Shown here one piece after another: positions 7,908-16,298 of a stretch of DNA of 64,000 nt. How positions within the stretch are numbered: the first letter of the stretch is position 1; each line of letters opens with the position of its first letter. Position numbers and translations under genes: made by a program. Below the pieces are notes generated by a model. That model saw only the letters and a program-made list of their open reading frames with translations. It was not told where the DNA came from and ran no database searches. Source of the stretch: CAXTEJ01 sp964243295 (lineage in GTDB: Bacteria > Actinomycetota > Actinomycetes > Actinomycetales > Angustibacteraceae); contig CAXTEJ010000006.1 in the NCBI GenBank assembly GCA_964243295.1, forward strand, positions 30,588 to 94,587. Reading direction: 5' to 3'.

Positions 7908-8155
7908 TCGTCGTCAAGCCGCAGCGCGCGCTGCGGCTGCGACCCCTCACCTGGGCGGCCGTGGGGTCGGGGTCCGGCTTCCTCCTTGGCCTGTCCCTGG
8001 CGTCCATGGGTGCGAGCGAGGGCGAGGGCACCGCGCTCGTCGTCATGCCCCTGTTCGGCGGCGCAGCAGGTTGCGCCATGGGCGTGGTCGTCGGTGCCGT
8101 CCGGTACGCCCGGTCGCGGCGCCTCCGTCGTGCCCGGACGTCGCACGAGCCCTGA
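7904..8155 (+). CDS. small predicted membrane protein (83 aa)
   Basis: An 83-residue protein with a basic N-terminus, two hydrophobic glycine-rich segments (residues 16-33 and 45-67) and a basic C-terminal tail (RYARSRRLRRARTSHEP). This is an inside-positive two-helix hairpin topology. It overlaps the preceding 52-residue gene by 4 bp (ATGA), so the two probably form a coupled pair, perhaps a two-subunit membrane complex. No known domain is visible to me. A damage-type promoter for the next gene starts about 50 bp after its stop. Confidence 0.6.
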   Translation: MIVVKPQRALRLRPLTWAAVGSGSGFLLGLSLASMGASEGEGTALVVMPLFGGAAGCAMGVVVGAVRYARSRRLRRARTSHEP

Positions 8156-8203
8156 AACCCGCACCGGCACGGCCGTGGTCACGGCGGCCACATCGGCCGC
8201 CCG

Positions 8204-8226
8204 CTGTCGGTGGGCGTCGCTACGGT
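8204..8226 (+). promoter_or_regulatory. PafBC-type damage promoter of ybaK, leaderless
   Basis: cTGTCGGTG, 8 nt, TACGGT: a complete match to TGTCRGTG-N8-TAnnnT. The -10 hexamer ends 6 nt before the ATG at 8233, so transcription should begin at or next to the start codon. Confidence 0.75.
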
Positions 8227-8232
8227 TCAGCC

Positions 8233-8802
8233 ATGCCAGCCGCCGCGCCCCCGCCCGACCCGAGCCCTGCGGGCGACGGGGCGCTCGCGCCCGAGCGGGT
8301 GGCGAACCACCCCGCCGTCCTGCGGGTGGCCGCGACGCTCGCGGGGCTGGGCGCGACCGGGAAGGTGCGGGTGCTGACCGAGCCGGCGCGCACGGCGGCG
8401 CAGGCTGCCGCGGCGCTCGGGGTCGAGACGGGCCAGATCGCGAGCTCGCTGGTGTTCCTGCTCGGGCTGACCGGGCCGCGCCGCCCCCGCTCGGCGCAGG
8501 CCGAGCCGCTGCTCGTGCTCACCTCCGGAGCGCACCGCGTCGACGTGGTGAACCTCGCCGCGCTGCTGGGCGTGCCGACCCTCGACCGGCCCGACGCCGA
8601 CGGGGTGCGTGCCGCGACGGGCTTCGCCATCGGCGGGGTGGCGCCAGTCGGTCACCCCACGCCGCTGCGGACGGTCGTCGACGTGTCTCTGGCGCGGTAC
8701 GACGTGGTGTGGGCCGCCGCGGGACACCCCCACGCAGTCTTCCCGACCACCTACGACGAGCTGCTGCGCATCACCGGCGGCCAGTCGGCCGAGGTCGCCT
8801 AG
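8233..8802 (+). CDS. YbaK/EbsC family aminoacyl-tRNA deacylase-like protein
   Basis: Protein of 189 residues of the YbaK/ProRS-associated domain family, which hydrolyses mischarged tRNAs (for example Cys-tRNA-Pro) in trans. Visible family features are the RVLTEPARTAAQAAAALGVETGQIASSLVFL segment with its IASSLVF strand, the VLTSGAHRVDV segment and the glycine-rich GFAIGGVAPVGHP loop. Many actinobacterial paralogues have no assigned substrate, so I do not give a gene symbol. The start is fixed by a -10 hexamer 6 nt upstream, which implies a leaderless mRNA. The promoter is of the DNA-damage type, unexpected for a tRNA-editing enzyme. Confidence 0.88.
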   Translation: MPAAAPPPDPSPAGDGALAPERVANHPAVLRVAATLAGLGATGKVRVLTEPARTAAQAAAALGVETGQIASSLVFLLGLTGPRRPRSAQAEPLLVLTSGAHRVDVVNLAALLGVPTLDRPDADGVRAATGFAIGGVAPVGHPTPLRTVVDVSLARYDVVWAAAGHPHAVFPTTYDELLRITGGQSAEVA

Positions 8803-8890
8803 AGGGCGCCTGGAGACGGGCACGGTCGAACGAGCCCGGTGCTGACGCCGCGCAAGAAACCCGGGCGGGTGCTCGCCCCTGCGTGCCGCC

Positions 8891-9049
8891 CGCGTCAAGC
8901 CCGGCGTCAAGCCCGGTGTGACGCCCGGTGTGAAGCCCTGCATGACGCCGGGCGTACGAGCATCGGCGTGCATCCCGGCGTGCATCCCGGCGTACGAGCC
9001 CGGCGTGCATCCCGGCGTACGAGCCCAGCGTCCGAGCCCGGCGTCCAGC
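8891..9049. repeat. degenerate 12-13-bp minisatellite (CCCGGCGTNNAN)
   Basis: About a dozen imperfect copies of CCCGGCGTCAAG / CCCGGCGTGCAT / CCCGGCGTACGAG in tandem fill the gap between the convergent ybaK gene and the 91-residue hypothetical gene. Neighbouring copies are exact or differ at the last four positions, which suggests recent expansion. It is open in more than one frame (TPGV/KPGV-like peptides) but has no ribosome site, so I treat it as non-coding. Confidence 0.8.
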
Positions 9050-9050
9050 T

Positions 9051-9326
9051 CTATCGGCCGTAGTCCGCGGCGAGGATCGCTTCGACGGTCTGCTTCTCAT
9101 CGAAGGACTCCGAGCCGTCGATCTGGGGCACGAATCCGACGAGCATGCCGTCCCGCATGATCTGCGCCTCCAGCCCGGCGGCCCCGTCGACGTCCCACAG
9201 CGCCTCACGACCGTCCCCGAGCGGCACCCGGATGCCGAAGCGGAACGCGGAGGGGCGGGCGACGCGAGCGATGATGCCGCGCTCGACGAGCGCAGCGGCG
9301 ACGCGGGTGGCCTCGTCTTCTCTCAT
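9051..9326 (-). CDS. hypothetical protein (91 aa)
   Basis: A 91-residue acidic protein starting MREDEATRVAAALVERG. It looks like a compact alpha/beta fold: an N-terminal helix, then strands around FRFGIRVPLGDGREALWDVDG, and a helix near the end (EKQTVEAILAADYGR). No signal peptide, membrane segment or catalytic motif is visible and I do not recognise the family. It stands alone, 66 bp downstream of the DsbA-like gene on the same strand, and may be read from that transcript. The stop abuts the minisatellite. Confidence 0.65.
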   Translation of the reverse strand: MREDEATRVAAALVERGIIARVARPSAFRFGIRVPLGDGREALWDVDGAAGLEAQIMRDGMLVGFVPQIDGSESFDEKQTVEAILAADYGR

Positions 9327-9392
9327 GAACCCATGATGACGAGCGTTCCTGGGTGCTCCCTGGGAGCCGACCGGGAGCGATGGGCCGAGCGC

Positions 9393-10118
9393 TCAGACGG
9401 CGCAGCCGTCAGGGCCGCACGCGGCGTCCGTGCCTCCGGCGCTGCTCGCGCCGTCAGCGGCGGCGGCCATGACGAGCGTCGGCTGCCGCTCGGCCCACGC
9501 GCGATCGAGCACCTGCAGCAGCGCGTCGGCCGGCTGCGCGCCCGACACGCCGTACCGCCCGTCGATGACGAAGAACGGCACACCGCTGATGCCCAGCGCC
9601 TGCGCCTGCGCCTCGTCGGCCCGGACGTCGGACGCGTAGGTCTGCGCGGCGAGCGCCTGGCGCACCTCGTCGGGGTGCAGGCCCGCCTCGGCGCCCAGCC
9701 TCACGAGCTGCTCGCGGTCGCCGACGGGCCTACCTTGCGTGAAGTACGCGAGCATCAGCCGCTCCTTCACCGCGTCCTGCACCCCGCGCAGCCCGGCGAG
9801 GTGGATGACCTGGTGGGCGTCGAAGGTACCAGCGTGCACCGCGTGCTCGAAGTGGAAGTCCAGACCCTCGGCCGCCGCGGTCGCGGTCATCTGGTCGAGC
9901 ATCTGCTGCGCCTGCTCCACACCGGTGCCGTACTTCGCTGCCAGGCGCTGGGCGTAGCCGCCCGACCCGCCCGAGGTGGCCGTCGGGTCGAGCTCGAAGC
10001 TCTTCCACTCGACCTGCACCTGGTCGCGGTGCTCGAAGCGGGCCAGCGCGGCCTCGAACCGCCGCTTGCCGATGTAGCACCAGGGGCAGACGACGTCCGA
10101 CCAGATCTCGACCTTCAC
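9393..10118 (-). CDS. DsbA family oxidoreductase (FrnE-like)
   Basis: Thioredoxin-fold protein of 241 residues with the redox motif CPWC at residues 11-14 right after the first strand, and a cis-Pro loop GISGVPFFVI near residue 175. The lack of a signal peptide and the helical insertion (residues 50-150) place it with the cytoplasmic FrnE-like DsbA proteins rather than secreted DsbA. Such proteins oxidise or isomerise thiols and in some species aid oxidative-stress tolerance. The C-terminus carries a second cysteine pair (ACGPDGC), which could serve as a resolving or metal site. It stands between a hypothetical gene and the DinG-like helicase, all on the minus strand. Confidence 0.9.
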   Translation of the reverse strand: MKVEIWSDVVCPWCYIGKRRFEAALARFEHRDQVQVEWKSFELDPTATSGGSGGYAQRLAAKYGTGVEQAQQMLDQMTATAAAEGLDFHFEHAVHAGTFDAHQVIHLAGLRGVQDAVKERLMLAYFTQGRPVGDREQLVRLGAEAGLHPDEVRQALAAQTYASDVRADEAQAQALGISGVPFFVIDGRYGVSGAQPADALLQVLDRAWAERQPTLVMAAAADGASSAGGTDAACGPDGCAV

Positions 10119-10247
10119 GACCAGCAGCTCCCCGAGGGCGACGGCGGCCGGGCGCAGCGCCGGCCACCGGCGGCAACAGCGGACTGCGGGCGCGTCATCC
10201 CGCGGCCAGGCGGTGCGTCGGCGCGGCGGGAGGATGCGGCGGAGGGC

Positions 10248-12530
10248 TCAGCCCCGCGAGGCCTGGCTCGGCGCGGCCAGGTTGAGCATCGCCAGCCGCA
10301 TGGCCACGACCGGCACGTCGACCTCGAACTGGTCGGCGAGCTCTTCGATGGTGCAGCCGTAGTGCACGCCCTGGCGCAGCTCGGTGTCGTCCTCGGCGGT
10401 CCACGCCCGCCCCGCCACCACGGCCGTGCGGCTCGCCTCGGGCACCGGTGCGGGCTCAGCCGCCACCGGGGGCGCCGCTGGGGGCACCACAGGGGGCTCA
10501 GTCACGCGCGCCGCGACCGGCGCAGCAGCCGGCCCCCGCATCGCCTCGACCCGCAGCGCCGGGTCGCTGACCACCCAGACGTCATCGGCGGCCGCATTGA
10601 GCCGCGCCAGCGCAGCCACCACCACCTCCTTGTCGGACGTCGGCCAGAACGGTGGCAGCGACTGGCGCAGGAACCCGCCGTACCGGGCGGTCGCCAGCCG
10701 GGAGTCGAGCACCGCGACCACGCCGCGGTCGGACCCCGACCGCACCAGCCGACCGGCGCCCTGCGCGAGCCGCAGCGCGGCGTAGGTCGCCGCGACCGAC
10801 ATGAACCCGTTGCCGCCGGCGTCGGCGACGGCCTGCGAGCGCGCGGCCATCAGCGGGTCGTCGGGCCGGGGGAAGGGGATGCGGTCGATGACCACGAGCT
10901 GGCAGGCGGGGCCGGGCACGTCGACGCCCTGCCACAGCGACAGCGTGCCGAACAGGCACGTGCGGGCGTCGCGGGCGAAGGCGCGCACGAGCGTGGCGGT
11001 CTGGTCCTCGCCCTGGCACAGCACGGGCGCGTCGAGCCGCTCGCGCATCGCCTCGGCGGCCGCCTGCGCGGCGCGCATCGAGGAGAACAGCCCGAGCGTG
11101 CGGCCGCCGGCGGCGGTCACGAGGTCAGCCAGCTCGTCCATCGTGGCGTCGGAGGCGCCGTCGCGGCCGGGGGCGGCGAGGTGGCGCGCGACGTACAGGA
11201 TCGCCTGGCGCGGGTAGTCGAACGGGCTGCCGACGTCGAGGCCCTGCCAGGCGGGGGCGTCGGGGCCGGACAGCCCGACGGTGCGGGCGACCGCGTCGAA
11301 GGTGCCGCCGAGCTCGAGGGTCGCCGAGGTCAGCACGACGGTGCGCTGGCCGTAGAGCCGCTCGCGCAGCATGCCCGCCACCGTGATCGGGGCGACGTGC
11401 AGCACGGTGCCGCGGCGCAGGTCGTCGCTGGCCCAGGCCACGTCGCCGTCGCCCTCGTCGAGCAGCCGCTCGGCGGTGTCGAAGATCTCGTCGACCTCGG
11501 CGCGGGCGACCTGCCGGGCGCCTTCCCCCTCCTGCCCCTTGTCGGGCTTGAGCGCGCTCTGCAGCCCGCGGGCGGCGTCGCGCACCAGCGTCAGGCTCGC
11601 GACCAGCTCGGGCGGCAGCACCGGCAGCCGGCCGGGCGGCAGCAGCTCGCTCACCCCGCGCAGCGCCTCGGCCGCGTCGTCGAGCGCATCGGTCTCGGCC
11701 ATCGACGAAGCCCTGCGCGCCGCCCGCTCGATGCCCGAGGGCGTCAGCTCGCCGGTGACGACGGACGTCACGCGGTCGACCAGCTCGTGCCCCTCGTCGA
11801 CGACCACCAGGTCGTGCTCAGGCAGGATCTGGCGTCCCTCGAAGGCGTCGATGGCGAGCAGCGCGTGGTTGGTGACCACGACGTCAGCCTCGCGTGCCGC
11901 GGCGCGCGCCTGCTCGACGAAGCACTCGGCGGCCAGCGGGCAGCGGCTGCCGAGGCACTCGCGCGCCGACACCGACACCTGCCGCCAGGCGCGCTCGCTG
12001 ACGCCGGGCACCAGCTCGTCGCGGTCGCCGGACTCGGTGTCGTCGGCCCACGCGCGCAGCCGCACGACGTCCTCACCCAGCCGGCTGGCCGCCTGGGCCC
12101 GCGCCATCGAGGTGCCGGCGAAGAGGGTGTCCTCCTCGTCGGCGGGGAAGCCACCGACGAGCTTGTGCTTGCACAGGTAGTTGCGCCGGCCCTTGACCAG
12201 GCCGTAGCGCGGACGTCGGCCGAGCAGCGGCGCCAGCGCCTCGACGACCCGCGGCAGGTCGCGGTCGACGACCTGCGCCTGCAGCGCGAGCGTGGCCGTG
12301 GCGACGACCACGGGCTTGCCGACCGCGACCGCGTGCGCGATGGCGGGGACGAGGTAGGCGACCGACTTGCCGGTGCCGGTGCCGGCCTGCACCAGCAGGT
12401 GCTCGCGGCGCTCGACGGCGCGCTCGACCGCCCGCGCCATGGCCACCTGCCCGGGACGTTCGCTGCCGCCGACGCCGGCGACGGCCGCCTGCAGCAGGTC
12501 AGCGAGCGGTGGGGAGGTCGTCACGGGCAC
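10248..12530 (-). CDS. dinG: ATP-dependent DNA helicase, DinG/XPD type
   Basis: Superfamily 2 helicase of 760 residues. Walker A is AGTGTGKS (residues 49-56), the Walker B box DEGH is in VVVDEGHELVDR, and four cysteines (CKHK, then ECLGSRCPLAAEC) form the XPD-type iron-sulfur site between them. The C-terminal helicase motif is GAGRLVRSGSDRG. About 60 residues after the helicase core form a small domain (WTAEDDTELRQGVHYGCTIEELADQF) seen in actinobacterial members. The enzyme unwinds DNA during repair. GTG at 12530 is favoured because a TAGCCT hexamer (12537-12542) ends 6 nt upstream, suggesting a leaderless mRNA. The gene reads convergent to nothing; hflX lies upstream on the same strand. Confidence 0.9.
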   Translation of the reverse strand: MPVTTSPPLADLLQAAVAGVGGSERPGQVAMARAVERAVERREHLLVQAGTGTGKSVAYLVPAIAHAVAVGKPVVVATATLALQAQVVDRDLPRVVEALAPLLGRRPRYGLVKGRRNYLCKHKLVGGFPADEEDTLFAGTSMARAQAASRLGEDVVRLRAWADDTESGDRDELVPGVSERAWRQVSVSARECLGSRCPLAAECFVEQARAAAREADVVVTNHALLAIDAFEGRQILPEHDLVVVDEGHELVDRVTSVVTGELTPSGIERAARRASSMAETDALDDAAEALRGVSELLPPGRLPVLPPELVASLTLVRDAARGLQSALKPDKGQEGEGARQVARAEVDEIFDTAERLLDEGDGDVAWASDDLRRGTVLHVAPITVAGMLRERLYGQRTVVLTSATLELGGTFDAVARTVGLSGPDAPAWQGLDVGSPFDYPRQAILYVARHLAAPGRDGASDATMDELADLVTAAGGRTLGLFSSMRAAQAAAEAMRERLDAPVLCQGEDQTATLVRAFARDARTCLFGTLSLWQGVDVPGPACQLVVIDRIPFPRPDDPLMAARSQAVADAGGNGFMSVAATYAALRLAQGAGRLVRSGSDRGVVAVLDSRLATARYGGFLRQSLPPFWPTSDKEVVVAALARLNAAADDVWVVSDPALRVEAMRGPAAAPVAARVTEPPVVPPAAPPVAAEPAPVPEASRTAVVAGRAWTAEDDTELRQGVHYGCTIEELADQFEVDVPVVAMRLAMLNLAAPSQASRG

Positions 12531-12619
12531 GGCTCGAGGCTAACCGCCACCGAGCCGGACGCCGGGCTCCGCCACGGCCGCTGTGGACGACGCGCCACTC
12601 CGTCCCGCCTAGACGCACG

Positions 12620-12652
12620 AGCGCCCGGCCCTCGAAGCAAGGACCGGGCGCT
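12620..12652 (-). terminator. probable terminator hairpin after hflX
   Basis: AGCGCCCGGcCC...GGaCCGGGCGCT forms a near-perfect 12-bp stem with a 9-nt loop, beginning 8 bp after the hflX stop on the minus strand. There is no U run, as is usual in actinobacteria. Confidence 0.65.
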
Positions 12653-12660
12653 GCCTGAGG

Positions 12661-14205
12661 TCAGACCGCGAAGCCGGCCAGCTCGCCGGCGAGGGCGGGC
12701 ATCACGCGGGCTCGCACCAGCGTGCCGACCTCACCGTGCTCCTCGTGCAGCACCTCGCCGTCGGCGTGCACCCGGCTGAGCAGGTCGCCGCGCCCGTAGG
12801 GCAGCAGCACCTCGACGTCGGTCTCGGGGTGGGGCAGCAGCTCGGCCACCCGCTCGAGCAGGGCGTCCATGCCCTCACCGGTGCGGGCCGAGACCACCAG
12901 CGCGGTGCGCTCGCGCGACCGCAGCCGCTGCACGACCTCGGGGTCGGCCGCGTCGGCCTTGTTGATGACGATGACCTCGGGCAGGTCGTGGGCGTCGACG
13001 TCGGCGAGCACCGCGCGCACGGCCGCGATCTGGCCCTCCGGGTCGGGGTGCGACCCGTCGACCACGTGCAGCACCAGGTCGGACTGCGCGACCTCCTCCA
13101 GCGTGGAGCGGAACGCCTCGACGAGCTGGTGGGGCAGGTGGCGCACGAACCCGACCGTGTCGGTCAGCGTGTAGGGCCGGCCGTCCGGGGTCTGGGCCTT
13201 GCGGACCGTCGGGTCGAGCGTCGCGAACAGCGCGTCCTCGACGAGCACCCCGGCACCGGTGAGCCGGTTGAGGATGCTCGACTTGCCGGCGTTGGTGTAG
13301 CCGGCGATCGCGACGCTGGGCACCTGGTGGCGCCGGCGGTCGCCGCGGGCGACGTCGCGCGAGGTCTTCATCGCCTTGATGTCGCGCTTGAGCTTCGACA
13401 CGCGGGTGCGGATCCGCCGACGGTCGAGCTCGATCTTGGTCTCGCCGGGGCCGCGCGAGCCGATGCCCGCACCGGCAGCCACCCGGCCACCGGCCTGGCG
13501 CGACATCGACTCACCCCAGCCGCGCAGCCGCGGCAGCAGGTACTCCAGCTGCGCCAGCTCGACCTGCGCCTTGCCCTCACGGCTCTTGGCGTGCTGGGCG
13601 AAGATGTCGAGGATCAGCGCCGTGCGGTCGATGACCTTGACCTTGACGACGTCCTCGAGCGAGCGTCGCTGCGACGGTGACAGCTCGCCGTCGCAGATGA
13701 CGGTGTCGGCGCCGGTCTCGACGACGACGTCGCGCAGCTCCTTGGCCTTGCCCGAGCCGAGGAACGTGCTGGGGTCGGGCTTGTCGCGGCGCTGCATGAG
13801 CGCCTCGAGCACCTGCGAGCCCGCGGTCTCGGCGAGGGCCGCGAGCTCGGCCATCGAGTTCTCGGCGTCGCGCACGTCGCCCTCGGTCCACACGCCGGCC
13901 AGCACGACGCGCTCGAGGCGCAGCTGGCGGTACTCGACCTCGGTGACGTCCTCGAGCTCGGTCGACAGGCCGACGACGCGTCGCAGGGCCTGCCGGTCGG
14001 CGCGATCGAGCTGGTCGCCGTCGGTACCCGCGTCCGCATCAGTCACGTACCCGTCCGCACGGGATCCCTCGTCGGTTCCCTGGTCACGCTCACCAGGACG
14101 CATGGCGCGGTGCGGGGCGTAGACGCGGGATGCGTCGTCCCCGGTGACCTGGGCCCGGGGGGCCTCGGTCGTCGCCTCGGCGCTGGTGGTGGTGACAGTC
14201 TTCAT
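12661..14205 (-). CDS. hflX: GTPase HflX
   Basis: Ribosome-associated GTPase that splits stalled 70S ribosomes. The 514-residue protein has the HflX N-terminal domain (VICDGELSPSQRRSLED), the glycine-rich linker with GRVAAGAGIGSRGPGETK, the G1 box GYTNAGKSS near residue 305, G3 in DTVGFVRHLP and G4 NKAD. The first 90 residues are a poorly conserved acidic extension. ATG at 14205 was chosen over an upstream frame opening because GGAGG lies 6 nt before it. It is divergent from the RsmC-like gene. The dapF-miaA-miaB genes lie some 5 kb to the right, a common actinobacterial neighbourhood. Confidence 0.93.
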   Translation of the reverse strand: MKTVTTTSAEATTEAPRAQVTGDDASRVYAPHRAMRPGERDQGTDEGSRADGYVTDADAGTDGDQLDRADRQALRRVVGLSTELEDVTEVEYRQLRLERVVLAGVWTEGDVRDAENSMAELAALAETAGSQVLEALMQRRDKPDPSTFLGSGKAKELRDVVVETGADTVICDGELSPSQRRSLEDVVKVKVIDRTALILDIFAQHAKSREGKAQVELAQLEYLLPRLRGWGESMSRQAGGRVAAGAGIGSRGPGETKIELDRRRIRTRVSKLKRDIKAMKTSRDVARGDRRRHQVPSVAIAGYTNAGKSSILNRLTGAGVLVEDALFATLDPTVRKAQTPDGRPYTLTDTVGFVRHLPHQLVEAFRSTLEEVAQSDLVLHVVDGSHPDPEGQIAAVRAVLADVDAHDLPEVIVINKADAADPEVVQRLRSRERTALVVSARTGEGMDALLERVAELLPHPETDVEVLLPYGRGDLLSRVHADGEVLHEEHGEVGTLVRARVMPALAGELAGFAV

Positions 14206-14333
14206 GTGCCTCCGTCGTCGTGGTTCTCCCAACCTGCCACCACAACGCGCCGGGTTGCCACCCGATTCCTGCAGATCACCCCCCCCCACGCGGACCGGTC
14301 CGGGGTCGTCGCGCGGCTGGCAGGATGACGTGC

Positions 14334-14993
14334 GTGGACGACGCGCACGCCCCGGCCTCCCCAGGTAACCAGCGGAGTGACCAGCGGGGCGACCACTACT
14401 TCACCGCGGAGCCAGCGAGCCCCGGCGACCTGCGCCCGCTGCAGGTGCGCCTGGCCGGGCGCGACCTCGCCCTGCACACCGCACGAGGGGTCTTCAGTCC
14501 CGACCGCGTCGACCAGGGCACCGCGGTGCTGCTCCAGCACGCTCCCCCGCCGCCTGCTGCCGGCGACCTGCTCGACCTCGGCAGCGGCTGGGGGCCGGTC
14601 TCGCTGACCCTGGCGCTGACGTCGCCCCGGGCGCGGGTGTGGGGCGTCGACGTCAACGAGCGCGCGCTCGACCTGCTGCGCCGCAACGCCGAGGCCGCCG
14701 GAGCGGAGCACGTCACGGCCACCACACCGCAGGCCGTGCCCGACGACGTCCGGTTCGCAGCGATCTGGAGCAACCCGCCGATCCGGGTGGGCAAGGCCGT
14801 GCTGCACGAGCTGCTGCTGCAGTGGCTGCCGCGGCTCGCGCCCGGCGCGAGCGCGTACCTCGTCGTGCAGCGCCACCTCGGCTCGGACTCGCTGCAGGCC
14901 TGGCTCGCCGACCAGCTCGGCCCGCAGGGGTACGCCGTCAGCCGGCTCGCGTCGCACAAGGGCTTCCGGGTCATCGAGGTGGCGGCGCCATGA
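14334..14993 (+). CDS. RsmC-like class I methyltransferase
   Basis: Protein of 219 residues with the RsmC/RlmG C-terminal methyltransferase pattern: GVFSPDRVDQGTAVLL before motif I DLGSGWGPVSLTLA, an acidic motif II (GVDVNERALDLLRRNA), and the N6/N2-methyltransferase-like motif SNPPIRVG. It probably methylates guanine N2 in rRNA, as RsmC does at G1207 of 16S rRNA, but has only the catalytic half of the E. coli enzyme. GTG at 14334 is preferred because CAGGAT ends 7 nt upstream, fitting a leaderless mRNA; ATG at 14325 is the alternative. Its stop overlaps the peptidase gene start (ATGA). Confidence 0.85.
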   Translation: MDDAHAPASPGNQRSDQRGDHYFTAEPASPGDLRPLQVRLAGRDLALHTARGVFSPDRVDQGTAVLLQHAPPPPAAGDLLDLGSGWGPVSLTLALTSPRARVWGVDVNERALDLLRRNAEAAGAEHVTATTPQAVPDDVRFAAIWSNPPIRVGKAVLHELLLQWLPRLAPGASAYLVVQRHLGSDSLQAWLADQLGPQGYAVSRLASHKGFRVIEVAAP

Positions 14994-16243
14994 GCGTCGC
15001 GCCGCCCGTCGGCCACTCCCTACGCGCCCAGGCCGAGCGCCACGACGCCTGGCAGCGGCAGCGCGTCGCCGGGCTGCTGCCCGCGCTCATGGACGAGACC
15101 GGCATCGACTGCTGGGTGGTCTGCTGCCGCGAGTACGCCGAGGACCCGGTGCTCGCCTCGCTCGTGCCCGCGCAGTGGCTGTCGGCGCGCCGGCGCACGG
15201 TGCTGGTGCTCGCGCGCACCGCGGCGGGTGTCGTCGGCCACGCCGTCAGCCGCTACCCGGTGGGCGACTTCGCCGGCGCGTGGGACGGCGGCGCCGGGCC
15301 CGACGGCACGGCGTCGTCCGGCCAGGCGGCGGCGCTCGCGCGGGTCGTCGACGAGGTCGCCCCGCGCCGCATCGGCATCGACGTCTCCCCCACCTTCGCC
15401 CACGCCGGCGGCATCACGGTGGCCGACCACGCCTGGCTGCTCGAGGCCCTGGCCGGACGTCGCGACGACCTGGTCGACGCCGAGCCGCTGGCGCTCGCGT
15501 GGCTGCAGGTGCGCCTGCCCGAGGAGGTGGCGGCGGCCCACGAGGCGAACGCCCTCGCTCACGAGGTGATCGCGCAGGCGTTCTCGCGCACCGTCATCAC
15601 GCCGGGCACGACCACCTGCGACGACGTCGCCTGGTGGGTCCGACAGCGCTTCGCCGACCTGTCGGTGGCCGCCTGGTTCCAGCCGACGGTCGACGCGCAG
15701 CGACGCGGCCGCGGCGACATCGGCCAGCAGACGCCGATCCTGCCCGGCGACCTGCTGCACTGCGACGTCGGCCTCACGACCGCCGGGCTGTGCACCGACA
15801 CCCAGCAGCTCGCCTACGTGCTCGATCGTGTGCCCGTTGCGCCGCAAGGTTTGCAGGACGCCCTCGCGGCCGGCAACCTCGCCCAGGACCTCGTCGTCGC
15901 GCAGCTGCGGCCGGGCCGCACGGGCAACGAGGTGCTGGCCGCCTCGCGCTCCGCGTTCGCCGGTGCCGGGCTGGACGCGCTGCTCTACTCCCACCCGGTG
16001 GGCCGTCACGGTCACGGCGCCGGACCGTCGATCGGGTTGTGGGACATGCAGGACGGCGTCCCCGGCAGCGGTGACGCCGTCGTCCGCACCGGCACGCTGT
16101 GGGCGCTCGAGCTGGGCGTGCGCGTCGCCATCCCCGAGTGGGACGGACAGGTCGTGTACGTCGGCGTCGAGCAGGGCATCGCCCTGACCGACGACGGCGT
16201 CAGCTACCTCGACCGCCGCCAGACCGAGCTGCACCTGCTGTAG
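14990..16243 (+). CDS. M24 family metallopeptidase (Xaa-Pro aminopeptidase-like)
   Basis: Protein of 417 residues with an N-terminal creatinase-like domain and a C-terminal pita-bread peptidase domain. The five metal ligands are visible in order: Asp in HCDVGL (about 259), Asp in CTDTQQ (about 269), His in GRHGHGAG (about 340), Glu in ALELGV (about 374) and Glu in GVEQG (about 393). The enzyme probably removes N-terminal residues from proline-containing peptides in the cytoplasm; no signal peptide is seen. It overlaps the methyltransferase gene by 4 bp and is followed by a strong hairpin. Confidence 0.9.
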   Translation: MSVAPPVGHSLRAQAERHDAWQRQRVAGLLPALMDETGIDCWVVCCREYAEDPVLASLVPAQWLSARRRTVLVLARTAAGVVGHAVSRYPVGDFAGAWDGGAGPDGTASSGQAAALARVVDEVAPRRIGIDVSPTFAHAGGITVADHAWLLEALAGRRDDLVDAEPLALAWLQVRLPEEVAAAHEANALAHEVIAQAFSRTVITPGTTTCDDVAWWVRQRFADLSVAAWFQPTVDAQRRGRGDIGQQTPILPGDLLHCDVGLTTAGLCTDTQQLAYVLDRVPVAPQGLQDALAAGNLAQDLVVAQLRPGRTGNEVLAASRSAFAGAGLDALLYSHPVGRHGHGAGPSIGLWDMQDGVPGSGDAVVRTGTLWALELGVRVAIPEWDGQVVYVGVEQGIALTDDGVSYLDRRQTELHLL

Positions 16244-16252
16244 CGCAGCGTG

Positions 16253-16288
16253 CCGGTGGCCGGCCCCTGACGCGGGACCGGCCACCGG
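16253..16288. terminator. bidirectional terminator hairpin
   Basis: CCGGTGGCCGG and CCGGCCACCGG form a perfect 11-bp stem, extended by a few further pairs, between the ends of the convergent M24 peptidase and gamma-glutamyltransferase genes. It can serve both strands. Confidence 0.75.
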
Positions 16289-16298
16289 GCGGAGCAGC

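Noticed and set aside
8891..9049. Possible gene coding for TPGV/KPGV repeats
   Set aside because: Several frames are open at once, no frame has a ribosome site, and the unit length wobbles between 12 and 13 bp, which would break any frame.
9333..12779. Open frame of 1148 codons on the plus strand opposite dinG and the DsbA-like gene
   Set aside because: It is a GC-driven shadow: the opposite strand holds two complete genes with clear motifs, while this frame gives Arg/Gly/His-rich sequence without domains.
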